Notes under the pieces: model-generated
The model's database searches: none
What the model saw: only the letters and a program-made list of their open reading frames with translations
Told to the model about the DNA's origin: nothing
Program-made: the position numbers and the translations under genes
From: Burkholderiaceae bacterium
Lineage (GTDB): Bacteria > Pseudomonadota > Gammaproteobacteria > Burkholderiales > Burkholderiaceae_B
DNA: 64,000 nucleotides
Direction of reading: 5' to 3'
Assembly (NCBI GenBank): GCA_023653055.1
Contig: JAMNXR010000004.1
Coordinates: forward strand, 62,001-126,000
Shown: in pieces, positions 1 to 9,070 of the stretch
Numbering within the stretch: the first letter of the stretch is position 1
Layout of the letters: each line of letters begins with the position of its first letter

Positions 1-308
1 CCCTGCGCAATGGTCGTTGCACCAAAGGTATTGGTCTCGACCACATCGGCACCCGCCTCGAAGTACTGCTCGTGGATCGCCTGAATAATGTCGGGACGTA
101 CGAGTGACAACAACTCGTTATTGCCTTTGACGTCTTTGCCATGGTCTGCAAAACGACTACCGCGAAAATCTGCCTCGGACAATTTATACGTCTGAATCAT
201 CGTACCCATCGCGCCATCGAGAATCATGATGCGCTCAGCCAATAAACGGGCAAATGCCGCGCCTCTGGTGTAGCGATCGATGGGATAGGGCAATGTTGGG
301 TAGGTCAT
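1..308 (-). CDS. metH: Methionine synthase MetH, N-terminal part (cut by window edge)
   Basis: The first 102 codons of a leftward gene are visible. The translation carries the start of the homocysteine-binding domain of cobalamin-dependent methionine synthase: [11 protein letters not shown] near residues 28-38 and [12 protein letters not shown] near residues 87-98. The enzyme methylates homocysteine from methyl-tetrahydrofolate through bound methylcobalamin in the cytoplasm. ATG at 306-308 is used; its ribosome-binding site is weak. It is divergent from a riboswitch-controlled B12 uptake gene, so B12 user and B12 importer share one intergenic region. The cobalamin and SAM-reactivation domains lie outside the window. 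Confidence 0.93.
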   Translation of the reverse strand, partial: MTYPTLPYPIDRYTRGAAFARLLAERIMILDGAMGTMIQTYKLSEADFRGSRFADHGKDVKGNNELLSLVRPDIIQAIHEQYFEAGADVVETNTFGATTIAQ

Positions 309-499
309 GATGAGTCAAAAAAAACGTGAAGTCCGGAGCATAAGACTCGGTTGCTAAAAGAATTGAGCCGGTAAGCAAAACTCTTCACACAATGCGCAGC
401 AAAATAGCTGTTCAGTTTAACAAAAGAGGGGCCGTGATACAGTAATACCAGAATTGGTGCTTTCGATGCAAAACCGGTGTTGCCATAAGCAAAATCGTG
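309..499. other. Intergenic region between metH and the riboswitch; no gene seen
   Basis: About 190 bp that should hold the metH promoter (leftward) and the btuB leader promoter (rightward). Open frames on the minus strand here run through the riboswitch and match no family I know. I looked for an S-adenosylhomocysteine or SAM riboswitch ahead of metH and did not find a convincing one. No clear -35/-10 pair could be fixed. Confidence 0.5.
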
Positions 500-628
500 C
501 ATTGGTAAAGTTAAACGGGAAACAGGGAGATCGATCCATACGGATCCTCGTGCCTGTGCTGCCCCCGCAACGGTCAACGTCCGGTCCTTCAACAGTGAAG
601 CCCGCCTGACGCCAGCCCGATACCGGCC
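500..628 (+). ncRNA. Cobalamin (B12) riboswitch
   Basis: The leader of btuB has the conserved parts of the AdoCbl riboswitch in the right order. A GGTAAAGTTAAACGGGAAAC block lies at about 504-523, the near-invariant CTGCCCCCGCAAC at 559-571, and AGCCCGATACCGGCC at 614-628. Outer stem limits are approximate. Between aptamer and start codon is a small perfect hairpin (GTGCG/CGCAC, 680-693) that could belong to the expression platform. High B12 is expected to shut down expression of the downstream receptor; this follows from the family, not from the sequence alone. Confidence 0.9.
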
Positions 629-711
629 AGTTTGTGTGGGATGGGTGCGTTAAAACCCGTCCTTTTGAACGTTCAGGATGTGCGGGGACGCACGTCACTA
701 CGAGGTTTCTC

Positions 712-2715
712 ATGAATCACTCTCTTGCCCGGCTCAAATCCGGTGGCATTTCTATTACTTTAGTCATTTCCGGCGCTTTTGTTTCCGGACTCGGCCTCAA
801 CCTCATTACTCCAACACGCGCGCTGGCTCAGCCCACGCCCGTCACAACTCCCCCTGCAATCGCTGCTGCTCCAGCCGCCAATCCCGTGCCACAACTCGCC
901 ACGATCGTTGTGACGCCGGCTCGCACGCCAGAGCCGCTGTCGCAAACCCTGGGTGACAACAGTGTGATCACGCGGGAAACGCTTGATACGCTCCCCAACG
1001 GAACATTGTCAGATGCACTGATCCGCGAGCACAGCATTGAGGGCGTAAACCTCGGCGGCCCACAAACCGTCAGCACCATCAATATTCGCGGTACTAACAG
1101 TAATCAGTCTCTCGTATTGATCGATGGTATGCGGGTCAATAACGCCACCAATGGTCTGCCGCCGCTCAATGCCATTCCGCTCAATAGCATTGAACGGATT
1201 GAGATTGTTCGCGGCACGAGTAGCAGTCTTTACGGGGCCGATGCGATTGGTGGCGTGGTCAACATTATCACGCGCAGCGACACGGAAAGACCCTTCTCCG
1301 CGTATGCGAATGCAGGCGTTGGCACCTATGCGTCCACCCAATACGATGCGGGTTTTTCGGGGGCCAAAGACGGCTGGAGCTACAGCTTGTTTGGCGGCTA
1401 CGGTCAAAGCGCTGGCTTTAACGCCACGAAACGCTCCAATTACTACCAAAACCCGGACAAGGACTCGTACTACCGCAGCAATATCGGTGGCGCACTCGGC
1501 TATACCTGGAAACCTGGCCAAACACTGACCTTGCAAACCTACCAGTCACAAGTCAACGGCAGCTACGATGCCGGCGCGCCTTATTTTGGAGATCGTGGGA
1601 TTCAAACCCTCAGCAACAACATCCTGACGAGTCGAAATGTGATTTCCTCGTTTTGGACCAGCACGCTGCGGGCAGGCTTTTCAACAGACCTCTACAAAAC
1701 GATCAACGTGGATGCCAGTCAAAATTTCTATAACACGCCAGATGGCAAGCAGCATTTCAAAACCAATCAGAGTCAGTATGTTTGGCAAAATGATCTGACT
1801 TTTTCACCGACTCAGATTGTGAGCCTTGCCTACGAGAGGCTTGAGCAAAGTGTTGATGGCGCCTTGGTGAATAACATTTCCCCAGGCGTGGTGAACTACC
1901 AGCAAACCGCACGCTTTACCAATTCATTATTGGCGATTTATCGTGGCACCTGGGGTCCGCAATCCGTGCAAGCAAGCGTACGTAATGACAACAACTCTCA
2001 GTTTGGCAATGTCACGACGGGCAGCCTGTCCTACGGCCTCGAGCTCACTCCGCGCTGGAAAGCCAGCATCGGGGCGAACACGGGCTTTAGAGCGCCTAAT
2101 TTCAATGAACTCTACTGGCCGGTGACGCCCTTCTTTGTGGGTAATCCGCTGCTGCAACCCGAGCGTTCGCAAAACCTTGAAGCGGGCCTCAAGTACACGA
2201 CGGACAACACGCAACTCGGTCTCACGCTCTATCGCAACAACATCAATAATCTGATTTTGAACGAACCCTCTATTCCCAGTGATGTCTATTCGCCCTACAC
2301 ACCAAGAAACATTGATCGCGCACTGATCACAGGCGTTACGCTCACGGGCTCACAGAGAATCGGGCGCAACACGTTGGTCAGAGGAAGCGTTGACTGGTCT
2401 AATCCGCGCAATGCCAATACGGGTGAACTTTTGCCGCAACGGGCGCAACGCGTGTTCAAAATGGCGGTCGACCAAAACCTCGGCCGCGCAAAGCTGAGTG
2501 GAGAGTTTTTCGTCACAAGCCAACGCCGGGATGCACTCACGAGTGATACGCTTGGCGGCTTCGGGCTGATGAACCTAGTGGGCAGCTATCCCCTCACCGA
2601 CAATACCGATATACAGGTTCGCTGGAACAACGTTTTTGCAAAACAATACACGCTCGTGCAGGGCTACGCCACGCCAGGATCGAACGTCTTTGTCAATCTC
2701 GCAATGAAAATGTAG
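712..2715 (+). CDS. btuB: TonB-dependent vitamin B12 receptor BtuB
   Basis: A 667-residue outer-membrane receptor that takes up cobalamin using TonB/ExbBD energy. A signal peptide ends at about residue 39 (TRALA-Q) and a TonB box ATIVVTP lies at about residues 63-69. A plug domain follows (NIRGTNSNQSLVLIDGMRVN, then RIEIVRGTSSSLYGADAIGG), then a long beta-barrel region. The ATG at 712 is chosen because GAGG sits about 7 bases upstream and it opens directly into the signal peptide; a longer frame from 634 would run back into the leader. The last residue is Met, whereas many barrel proteins end in Phe or Trp. The upstream riboswitch supports the B12 assignment. Confidence 0.92.
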   Translation: MNHSLARLKSGGISITLVISGAFVSGLGLNLITPTRALAQPTPVTTPPAIAAAPAANPVPQLATIVVTPARTPEPLSQTLGDNSVITRETLDTLPNGTLSDALIREHSIEGVNLGGPQTVSTINIRGTNSNQSLVLIDGMRVNNATNGLPPLNAIPLNSIERIEIVRGTSSSLYGADAIGGVVNIITRSDTERPFSAYANAGVGTYASTQYDAGFSGAKDGWSYSLFGGYGQSAGFNATKRSNYYQNPDKDSYYRSNIGGALGYTWKPGQTLTLQTYQSQVNGSYDAGAPYFGDRGIQTLSNNILTSRNVISSFWTSTLRAGFSTDLYKTINVDASQNFYNTPDGKQHFKTNQSQYVWQNDLTFSPTQIVSLAYERLEQSVDGALVNNISPGVVNYQQTARFTNSLLAIYRGTWGPQSVQASVRNDNNSQFGNVTTGSLSYGLELTPRWKASIGANTGFRAPNFNELYWPVTPFFVGNPLLQPERSQNLEAGLKYTTDNTQLGLTLYRNNINNLILNEPSIPSDVYSPYTPRNIDRALITGVTLTGSQRIGRNTLVRGSVDWSNPRNANTGELLPQRAQRVFKMAVDQNLGRAKLSGEFFVTSQRRDALTSDTLGGFGLMNLVGSYPLTDNTDIQVRWNNVFAKQYTLVQGYATPGSNVFVNLAMKM

Positions 2716-2740
2716 TGCCATATATTTAGGGTAAATATTT

Positions 2741-3625
2741 GTGTTGAAAAAGTGGGTCGTGACGTGTGTAAGCGTGTTGGCATCGCTGGCTTGGATGCCC
2801 CACGCCCACGCGCAAATACGCGTCACCGATGATCGCGGCGCACACATTCAACTTGCAGCACCTGCTCGTCGCGTCATCACACTCACCCCCCACGCAACAG
2901 AGTTGGTCTTTGCAGCGGGCGGCGGCGCTCATATTGTTGCAACCGTCAATGCCAGCGATTTTCCATTCGCCGCTCGCGCACTCCCCCGAGTAGGCGAAGG
3001 CCTCCAGCCAGAACCCGAGATCGTGTTGCGCCTCATGCCAGACTTGTTGATTGGATGGCAAGCTTCACAACTTTCCTCACTCAATGCCCTGCGCATTCCC
3101 TCTTTTTTAAGCGCCCCCAAGACACTCAGCGATATTCCGGACACCATTGAAAAATTTGGTGCACTGCTTGATACGCAGGACATCGCGCAATCTCGCGCCT
3201 CCGCGCTCAGGGCACAGATTGATCAACTCAATCAAACGTCCTTTTCCGGCCCGCCTGTCCGTGTCTTTTTACAAGTCGGTGAGCCCCCCGATTACTCTCT
3301 CAATCGATCGCACCTACTCTCTCAAATCGTCGAGGCCTGTGGCGGCGTCAATGTTTTTGAAGCTTCCGCTGCAATCGCGCCTAAAATAAGCGATGAAAGT
3401 GTGTTGGCACGACGTCCGGCGCTTGTCTTGCTCGGCAGAGTCGGGGGCCCCGCAACACCCACCGCAGACGCCGCCACACAACAGTACTGGTCACGCCTGA
3501 ATTTACCGGCCGCACGGGCAGGACGCGTCTATGTGATGGATTCGGATGTACTCTATCGACCCGGCCCAAGACTGATTGAGGCCGCAAAAGCGATTTGCAG
3601 CATCATTGAACAAGCCCGAAAATAG
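2741..3625 (+). CDS. btuF: Cobalamin ABC transporter substrate-binding protein, BtuF-like
   Basis: A 294-residue periplasmic protein of the helical-backbone metal/cobalamin receptor family. It starts with GTG, has a signal peptide ending HAHA-Q at residue 24, and shows family features such as [40 protein letters not shown] (split over residues 85-110) and a C-terminal [11 protein letters not shown]. It lies 25 bp after btuB and is probably in the same B12-controlled transcript, catching cobalamin delivered by the receptor. The permease and ATPase genes (btuC, btuD) are not beside it. A role with another inner-membrane B12 carrier, or iron-siderophore binding, cannot be excluded, but the riboswitch context favours B12. 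Confidence 0.85.
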   Translation: MLKKWVVTCVSVLASLAWMPHAHAQIRVTDDRGAHIQLAAPARRVITLTPHATELVFAAGGGAHIVATVNASDFPFAARALPRVGEGLQPEPEIVLRLMPDLLIGWQASQLSSLNALRIPSFLSAPKTLSDIPDTIEKFGALLDTQDIAQSRASALRAQIDQLNQTSFSGPPVRVFLQVGEPPDYSLNRSHLLSQIVEACGGVNVFEASAAIAPKISDESVLARRPALVLLGRVGGPATPTADAATQQYWSRLNLPAARAGRVYVMDSDVLYRPGPRLIEAAKAICSIIEQARK

Positions 3626-3654
3626 CGAGTGACGCAATACAACCGAGAATGCTT

Positions 3655-4464
3655 ATGAAGAACGCCCCTACAGATCCGCTGATGATTGCTGGCAAAGCCT
3701 ATCAATCTCGACTCCTGGTCGGCACGGGTAAATACAAAGACTTCGAACAGACACGTCAAGCGATCGACGCGAGCGGGGCGGAGATCATCACCGTCGCCAT
3801 TCGACGCACAAACATTGGACAAAAAGCACAAGAGCCGAGTCTGCTTGAGTATTTGCCTCCCAACCAATTCACCTTGCTACCCAACACAGCCGGCTGCTAC
3901 AGCGCAGAAGACGCTGTGCGGACATTGCGTCTAGCCCGTGAGTTGCTCGACGGACACCGCCTGGTCAAGCTCGAAGTGCTCGGCGATCCGCACACGCTTT
4001 TCCCGAACATGCCCGAAACCCTTTCTGCCGCGAAAACGCTTGTGGCAGACGGCTTTGACGTCATGGTCTATTGCACGGATGACCCTGTTCAGTGCCGCAT
4101 GCTTGAGGATATTGGCTGCGTTGCCGTCATGCCTTTAGCTTCGCTCATTGGCTCTGGCATGGGCATCCTCAATCCCTGGAACCTGCGCTTGATTATTGAT
4201 CAGGCGCGTGTGCCCGTTCTGGTCGATGCCGGCGTTGGCACAGCGTCAGATGCAACGATTGCCATGGAGCTTGGCTGCGACGGCGTCCTCATGAACACGG
4301 CCATTGCAGGGGCCCAACAACCTGTTTTGATGGCCAGTGCCATGAAAAAAGGCGTTGAAGCTGGCCGGGAGGCCTTTCTCGCCGGGCGTGTTCCCCGTAA
4401 AACCTATCAGGCCGCGCCAAGCTCACCCACGACAGGCTTGATCACGCCTAAGAGCGCCTCATGA
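3655..4464 (+). CDS. thiG: Thiazole synthase ThiG
   Basis: A 269-residue TIM-barrel enzyme that builds the thiazole phosphate of thiamine from deoxyxylulose 5-phosphate, dehydroglycine and ThiS thiocarboxylate. The Schiff-base lysine is in VKLEVLGDP (about Lys105), and the phosphate-binding end has [14 protein letters not shown] and [10 protein letters not shown]. Of two in-frame ATGs (3649 and 3655) the second has CCGAG at a normal distance. It overlaps thiD by 4 bp (ATGA), so the two are translationally coupled. The sulfur carrier thiS and thiO, often adjacent, are not in this window. Confidence 0.93.
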   Translation: MKNAPTDPLMIAGKAYQSRLLVGTGKYKDFEQTRQAIDASGAEIITVAIRRTNIGQKAQEPSLLEYLPPNQFTLLPNTAGCYSAEDAVRTLRLARELLDGHRLVKLEVLGDPHTLFPNMPETLSAAKTLVADGFDVMVYCTDDPVQCRMLEDIGCVAVMPLASLIGSGMGILNPWNLRLIIDQARVPVLVDAGVGTASDATIAMELGCDGVLMNTAIAGAQQPVLMASAMKKGVEAGREAFLAGRVPRKTYQAAPSSPTTGLITPKSAS

Positions 4465-5312
4465 GTCAAGCTGAGGCACCGCGCCCCATTCCCAACACAC
4501 TGACGATCGCCGGCATGGATCCCTCGGGGGGCGCGGGCATTCTTGCCGACGTCAAAGCAATGAGTGCCTTGGGTGCCTATGCCTGTGCAGTCGTTGCAGC
4601 ACTCACGGCTCAAAACACACAAGCCGTTACTGATATTTCGCCGGTTAATCCACAGTTTGTCCGCGCACAGATTGATACGTTGTTTGCGGATGTCACCATT
4701 CATGCCACCAAAATCGGCATGCTGGGCCAGACAGGCGTCATCGAAGTCGTGGCAGATCGTTTGGGGCATTTCAAACCCGAACATATCGTCCTAGATCCCG
4801 TGATGGTGGCAAAAAGTGGGGATCTGCTGCTCGAACAAAAAGCCGTCGGTGCCCTGAGAGAGCAACTCCTTCCGCTGGCCACGATCATCACGCCCAACCT
4901 CCCAGAGGCAGGCGTCTTGCTTGAAATGCGGAGTGTTGAGACCGTTCGCGAAATGCGCCGCGTTGCCGAGCGTTTGCGCAACCTGATGACCCATGGTGGT
5001 CACCGTTGGGTACTCGTCAAAGGGGGACATTTACCCGGCAATGACACCATCGACATCCTGCACGATGGCGACCAGATGATTGAGTTGCCCGGACATCGCA
5101 TTCCGACGCGCAACACACATGGGACGGGCTGCACCTTGTCGTCCGCCCTGACAGCCCTCCTGCCTCAGACAGAAAGCGTACCCATCGCCACAAAAATGGC
5201 AAAAGATTACTTAATCCAAGCGATTTTGCACGCCGATTCTCTTCAAGTCGGTCAGGGTCATGGTCCTGTCCATCACTTTCACAAATTATGGGCAGGAAAA
5301 CCCTTACAATAA
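4461..5312 (+). CDS. thiD: Hydroxymethylpyrimidine/phosphomethylpyrimidine kinase ThiD
   Basis: A 283-residue ribokinase-fold enzyme that phosphorylates HMP and then HMP-P to give the pyrimidine half of thiamine. Diagnostic stretches are [17 protein letters not shown] near the N terminus, [26 protein letters not shown] and the anion-hole and catalytic motif [12 protein letters not shown]. It is coupled to thiG by a 4-bp overlap, pairing the two branches of thiamine synthesis. No ThiE domain is fused. The stop codon is inside a perfect hairpin (5297-5319) that probably ends the transcript. Confidence 0.94.
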   Translation: MSQAEAPRPIPNTLTIAGMDPSGGAGILADVKAMSALGAYACAVVAALTAQNTQAVTDISPVNPQFVRAQIDTLFADVTIHATKIGMLGQTGVIEVVADRLGHFKPEHIVLDPVMVAKSGDLLLEQKAVGALREQLLPLATIITPNLPEAGVLLEMRSVETVREMRRVAERLRNLMTHGGHRWVLVKGGHLPGNDTIDILHDGDQMIELPGHRIPTRNTHGTGCTLSSALTALLPQTESVPIATKMAKDYLIQAILHADSLQVGQGHGPVHHFHKLWAGKPLQ

Positions 5313-5319
5313 GGGTTTT
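5297..5319. terminator. Perfect hairpin overlapping the thiD stop codon
   Basis: AAAACCCTTA, loop CAA, TAAGGGTTTT: a 10-bp perfect inverted repeat ending in four T residues on the plus strand (and, by symmetry, on the minus strand). The TAA stop of thiD (5310-5312) is the first part of the right arm. The stem is A/T-rich, so termination strength is uncertain. Confidence 0.55.
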
Positions 5320-5367
5320 CCGCAATGTGCCATTGTTGAGCGACCGACTTGTCGCCCCGTTGATCTT

Positions 5368-6048
5368 ATGAAAGCCAATACTTTGCCTGATATCGAACGC
5401 GCGCGTTACAACATGATCGAACAACAGATTCGTCCTTGGGACGTCTCTGACAGCACGGTGCTCGAGGCGCTCTTTAGCGTCAGACGCGAACTCTTTGTTC
5501 CTTCGGCTTATCGGTCACATTCCTTTTCGGATCTTGACATCCCACTGACAATTTCAGCGGGTGAGACGCATCAAACAATGCTCGCACCCAAGCTCGAAGC
5601 CAAATTCACACAGTTGCTCCAATTAAAAGAAGACGACTGCGTCTTAGAGGTTGGCACAGGCTCTGGCTACCAAGCCGCACTGCTTGCTTATCTTGCGCGT
5701 GGCGTCACCTCGATTGAAATCGACCCACGTCTAACCGCCTTTGCTCAACTCAACCTCCAACAAGCGGGCATCAGTAATGTCACAGTTGAGACTGGGGACG
5801 GCAGTAACGGTTGGGGTACGACTGAATATGACGCCATCTTGGTCACAGGCGCACTGCCTGCCATACCAGATGCGCTCAAGTATCAGCTCTGCGAAGGTGG
5901 ACGTATGGTGGTCGTCGTGGGTCAAGCCCCTGCAATGACCGCTTATCGCATCACGCGCACCACGGCGGCGAGCTTTGAAACCACGCCCTTATTTGAAACC
6001 GTGATCAAACCTCTCAGCGGGCATTGTCCGTCTAAGTTCAAATTTTGA
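5368..6048 (+). CDS. pcm: Protein-L-isoaspartate O-methyltransferase family protein
   Basis: A 226-residue SAM-dependent methyltransferase of the PCMT family, which methylates isoaspartyl residues in damaged proteins for repair. Visible features are MIEQQIRPWDV and ELFVP near the N terminus, TISAGETHQTML, and SAM motif I EVGTGSG at residues 94-100, followed by SIEIDP. ATG 5368 fits the family; an open frame continues upstream to 5260 but overlaps thiD and the hairpin. The usual PCMT substrate-binding ISQP motif reads TISAGE, so the protein belongs to the divergent PCMT-like group common beside other genes in betaproteobacteria. Its substrate is therefore less sure than its fold. Confidence 0.8.
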   Translation: MKANTLPDIERARYNMIEQQIRPWDVSDSTVLEALFSVRRELFVPSAYRSHSFSDLDIPLTISAGETHQTMLAPKLEAKFTQLLQLKEDDCVLEVGTGSGYQAALLAYLARGVTSIEIDPRLTAFAQLNLQQAGISNVTVETGDGSNGWGTTEYDAILVTGALPAIPDALKYQLCEGGRMVVVVGQAPAMTAYRITRTTAASFETTPLFETVIKPLSGHCPSKFKF

Positions 6049-6055
6049 TTCCGCG

Positions 6056-6541
6056 CTAGGTCTGGCGGATTTTAGTGACGAGTGCGGTGGTTGACCGCGC
6101 AAATTCAAACGGTATCGCGATGGCTTTACCGCCCCAGGACTCCACCAACGCGGTCTCTGGTAATACCTGCATATCGTAATCTCCCCCTTTGACAATGATG
6201 TCAGGCCTGAGCAAGCCGATCAATGCAACGGGGGTATCTTCGTCAAAAAAAGTTACTGCTGATACACAGGCAAGCGATGCGAGTAATGCGGCGCGATCTT
6301 GCGCAGTGTTGAGAGGACGATCTGGCCCCTTGCCTAATCTACGCGCAGAAGCATCGGTATTGATCGCCACCACTAACGTCCCACCCAGCTGTGCAGCCTG
6401 ATCCAGATAGGTCACATGACCACGGTGCAAGATATCGAAGACGCCGTTGGTAAACACCACGGGACCCGACCAGTCACCTGAGGAAATGCGTTGTGCACAT
6501 ACCTCAGGCGAAAGGATCTTGTCTTCGAAACGGGCACGCAT
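6056..6541 (-). CDS. rfaE2: D-glycero-beta-D-manno-heptose 1-phosphate adenylyltransferase (HldE C-terminal type)
   Basis: A 161-residue nucleotidyltransferase that makes ADP-heptose for the LPS inner core. It has TNGVFDILHRGHV with the HxGH nucleotide-binding motif, VAINTDASARRLGKG, and VKGGDY. It matches only the cytidylyltransferase half of E. coli HldE, so the kinase (rfaE1) must be separate, as is common in Burkholderiales. ATG 6541 follows GAGAG at a normal spacing; an upstream ATG would run into the preceding gene. It lies 16 bp after the diiron protein gene on the same strand. Confidence 0.9.
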   Translation of the reverse strand: MRARFEDKILSPEVCAQRISSGDWSGPVVFTNGVFDILHRGHVTYLDQAAQLGGTLVVAINTDASARRLGKGPDRPLNTAQDRAALLASLACVSAVTFFDEDTPVALIGLLRPDIIVKGGDYDMQVLPETALVESWGGKAIAIPFEFARSTTALVTKIRQT

Positions 6542-6557
6542 CAATCGCTCTCGCGCA

Positions 6558-7439
6558 TTAAGCCGCGGCGGGCGCATCGCCTGGCGCAATCATGGGGGCG
6601 GCACGCAGCAGCTCTTTGCGATACCGATTCAGATCCTGAACCGTTTTAAATGAGTTATCCATCAGCAAGGACATATTGTGCAAAATGCGCGTACTGACCT
6701 TGCCTTCCCAATCTTTATCAAAATGAATTTGCGTATCAAGCCAACGCTCAAGCCAACCTGGCTCTGGCAACTTGGACTGCACGGTGTCGTCAGGGAACAT
6801 GTCTTTGTTGACATGAAGATTGGTCGGATGCAATGCCTGAGGGGTACGATGCGCCGAGGCCATCAACACACCGATTTTTGTAAAGGCAATACGCGCCTGC
6901 GAAGCAATCTCGCCCCCACGTTGCGTCAACGCTCGCTTCATATAACGCAGATACGCGCCCGCGTGCCGTGCTTCGTCTTGGGCAATCACGTTATAAATCG
7001 CCTTAATAACAGGCTCTGTATGCCAGTCTGCCGCACGTCGATACCAATGATTGAGACGCACCTCGCCGCAAAAGTGCAACATCAGCGTTTCAAGTGGGGG
7101 GGCAGGATCAAACTCAAAACGGACACGATGCAACTCCTCTTCGGTTGGCACCAGATCCGGCGCAAAGCGACGCAAATACTCGATCAGCACGAGAGAATGC
7201 TTTTGTTCTTCGAAAAACCAAACCGACATAAAGGCAGAAAAGTCACTGTCATCGCGATTGTCCCGCAAAAACATTTCTGTTGCGGGCAGAGCCGCCCACT
7301 CAGTGATGGCGTTCATTTTGATCGTTTGCGCCTGCTCATCGGTGAGCTTGCTGCGATCGAAATCGTGCCAAGGAATATCGGTAGCCATATTCCAGCGCAC
7401 GGACTCCATGGACTTAAAAAGCTCTGTGTAAAGCATCAT
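6558..7439 (-). CDS. Ferritin-like diiron protein, possible acyl-ACP-desaturase-like oxidase
   Basis: A 293-residue protein with two ExxH pairs in the pattern of diiron carboxylate enzymes: EEQKH (Glu78, His81) and DEARH (Glu156, His159). Further acidic ligand candidates lie at Glu47 or Glu55 and at Glu126. This four-helix arrangement is seen in type-2 acyl-ACP desaturases and related oxygenases. I do not know its substrate. Neighbours are rfaE2 downstream and ubiB/ubiJ/ubiE upstream. Start ATG 7439 is preceded by AAGG; a second ATG follows at once. A long open frame on the opposite strand across this gene is not coding. Confidence 0.78.
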   Translation of the reverse strand: MMLYTELFKSMESVRWNMATDIPWHDFDRSKLTDEQAQTIKMNAITEWAALPATEMFLRDNRDDSDFSAFMSVWFFEEQKHSLVLIEYLRRFAPDLVPTEEELHRVRFEFDPAPPLETLMLHFCGEVRLNHWYRRAADWHTEPVIKAIYNVIAQDEARHAGAYLRYMKRALTQRGGEIASQARIAFTKIGVLMASAHRTPQALHPTNLHVNKDMFPDDTVQSKLPEPGWLERWLDTQIHFDKDWEGKVSTRILHNMSLLMDNSFKTVQDLNRYRKELLRAAPMIAPGDAPAAA

Positions 7440-7516
7440 TTACTGCCTTAAAGATTCAGCGCAGACCGTTCATGCACAATGAGAGTGATCGATCGCCAAA
7501 GGTTTAACTAACAAAC

Positions 7517-9070
7517 TCATCGAATGAGCGCCCAAAGCGCTACACCCAATGCCAAGGCGGCTACGCCCGTTAATGCAACCAACAACCTGTTACTTTGCTC
7601 TCGCGCTTTGCGAGAACGCTGTAACTCAGAGAGCACCTCAGACGACACATCGGGTCGGGAGAGTTGCGCATACAACAAACGTGGAAACTCAGGCAACCAC
7701 TGCGACCACTGTGAAGCTTCCTTGAGGACCTTCTTTTTAATACCCGTCAACCCAACACGCTCATGCATCCAGCGCTCTAAATATGGCTTGGCCGTTTTCC
7801 ATAAGTCTAACTGCGGATCCAACTGCCGACCAAGTCCTTCTACGTTTAAAAGGGTTTTTTGCAAAAGAACCAACTGAGGTTGGATTTCAACATTAAACCG
7901 CCGTGATGTCTGGAATAGTCGCAATAACACCTGACCCAGGGAAATTTCAGCCAATGGCCGGTCAAAATAGGGCTCGCAGACGGCTCTCACCGCACCTTCG
8001 AGCTCCTCTTCACGCGTGGTCGGTGGCACCCAGCCTGATTCAATGTGCAGCCGCGCGACCCGTCGGTAATCGCGTTGAAAAAAAGCAAGGAAGTTTTGAG
8101 CCAAGTAGTTTTTATCAAACTCAGACAAGGATCCCACAATGCCAAAATCAAGCGCGATATAACGACCAAGCGTTTCTGGCCGATCCGAAACATAAATGTT
8201 GCCGGGGTGCATATCCGCATGAAAAAAACCGTCATCAAACACTTGAGTAAAAAAGATTTCAACGCCAGTCTGTGCCAGTTTTGGAATATCTACCCCAAGC
8301 GCGCGCAGCCGCTCAATCTGACTCACCGGCACGCCATACATGCGTTCCATCGTAAAAACATTGGTCGCGCAATAGTCCCACATCACTTCGGGCACCCACA
8401 AGAGATTGGGGCGCGGACCTTCGCTAGAGAAATTTCTCCGCAACTGGCTACAGTTTGAAGCCTCTCTGAGCAAATCCAGCTCGTCGTGCAAATGCTTGTC
8501 AAACTCTCCGACAACTTCCCGCGGTTTGAGACGACGTCCATCGGGTGCAAGCCGCTCAATCAGACCGGCCAGTACACGCATCAATGAGAGGTCTTTATCA
8601 ATCACCTCGAGCATCCCTGGCCTGAGCACTTTGACCGCCACATGTCGTCCGTCATGCAAGACTGCAAAGTGCACCTGGGCGATTGAGGCGGAGGCGACAG
8701 GGTCTTTATCAAACTGGGCAAAAAGCGTGGAGGTCGGTGCGCCAAGCGCCGCCTCGATCATGGCCGCAGCTTGGTCAGAGGGAAAGGGTGCGACGCGGTC
8801 CTGCAAAAGCGTGAGTTCATCCGCAATATCGGGCGGTATTAAGTCCCGCCGGGTAGAGAGGACTTGGCCAAACTTCACGAAAATCGGACCAAGGGACTCC
8901 AGCGCAAGCCTTAGCCTCAACCCTCTTGGCATTGTTGGACGAGAACCCAGTCTCACCAGCCACAACAGACGCGCAGCAAACGGATGACTAATACCGGACA
9001 ACACCAACTCATCCAGCCGATAGCGAAAAGAAATCGCGATGATCCGTATTAAACGCGGTACGGACATCAT
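7517..9070 (-). CDS. ubiB: Ubiquinone biosynthesis regulatory kinase-like protein UbiB
   Basis: A 517-residue atypical kinase/ATPase required for ubiquinone synthesis. It carries the family signature FVKFGQ (KxGQ, residues 64-69), [17 protein letters not shown], a catalytic-like HADMHPGN and the metal-binding DFG in ALDFGIVG. The C terminus is a hydrophobic membrane anchor ([20 protein letters not shown]). Its start overlaps the ubiJ stop by 4 bp, so ubiJ and ubiB are coupled. The protein is thought to help extract or organise lipid intermediates for the Ubi complex at the inner membrane. Confidence 0.95.
   Translation of the reverse strand: MMSVPRLIRIIAISFRYRLDELVLSGISHPFAARLLWLVRLGSRPTMPRGLRLRLALESLGPIFVKFGQVLSTRRDLIPPDIADELTLLQDRVAPFPSDQAAAMIEAALGAPTSTLFAQFDKDPVASASIAQVHFAVLHDGRHVAVKVLRPGMLEVIDKDLSLMRVLAGLIERLAPDGRRLKPREVVGEFDKHLHDELDLLREASNCSQLRRNFSSEGPRPNLLWVPEVMWDYCATNVFTMERMYGVPVSQIERLRALGVDIPKLAQTGVEIFFTQVFDDGFFHADMHPGNIYVSDRPETLGRYIALDFGIVGSLSEFDKNYLAQNFLAFFQRDYRRVARLHIESGWVPPTTREEELEGAVRAVCEPYFDRPLAEISLGQVLLRLFQTSRRFNVEIQPQLVLLQKTLLNVEGLGRQLDPQLDLWKTAKPYLERWMHERVGLTGIKKKVLKEASQWSQWLPEFPRLLYAQLSRPDVSSEVLSELQRSRKAREQSNRLLVALTGVAALALGVALWALIR

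Noticed and set aside
309-499. Possible SAH or SAM riboswitch in front of metH
   Set aside because: I could not find the conserved core blocks on the minus strand; only the B12 aptamer for the other direction is convincing.
305-713. Two minus-strand open frames over the riboswitch
   Set aside because: They run through the conserved riboswitch core and show no domain; the conserved RNA explains the region.
6678-7451. 257-codon open frame on the plus strand across the diiron gene
   Set aside because: It mirrors the diiron gene, is rich in residues typical of antisense frames and has no recognisable domain.
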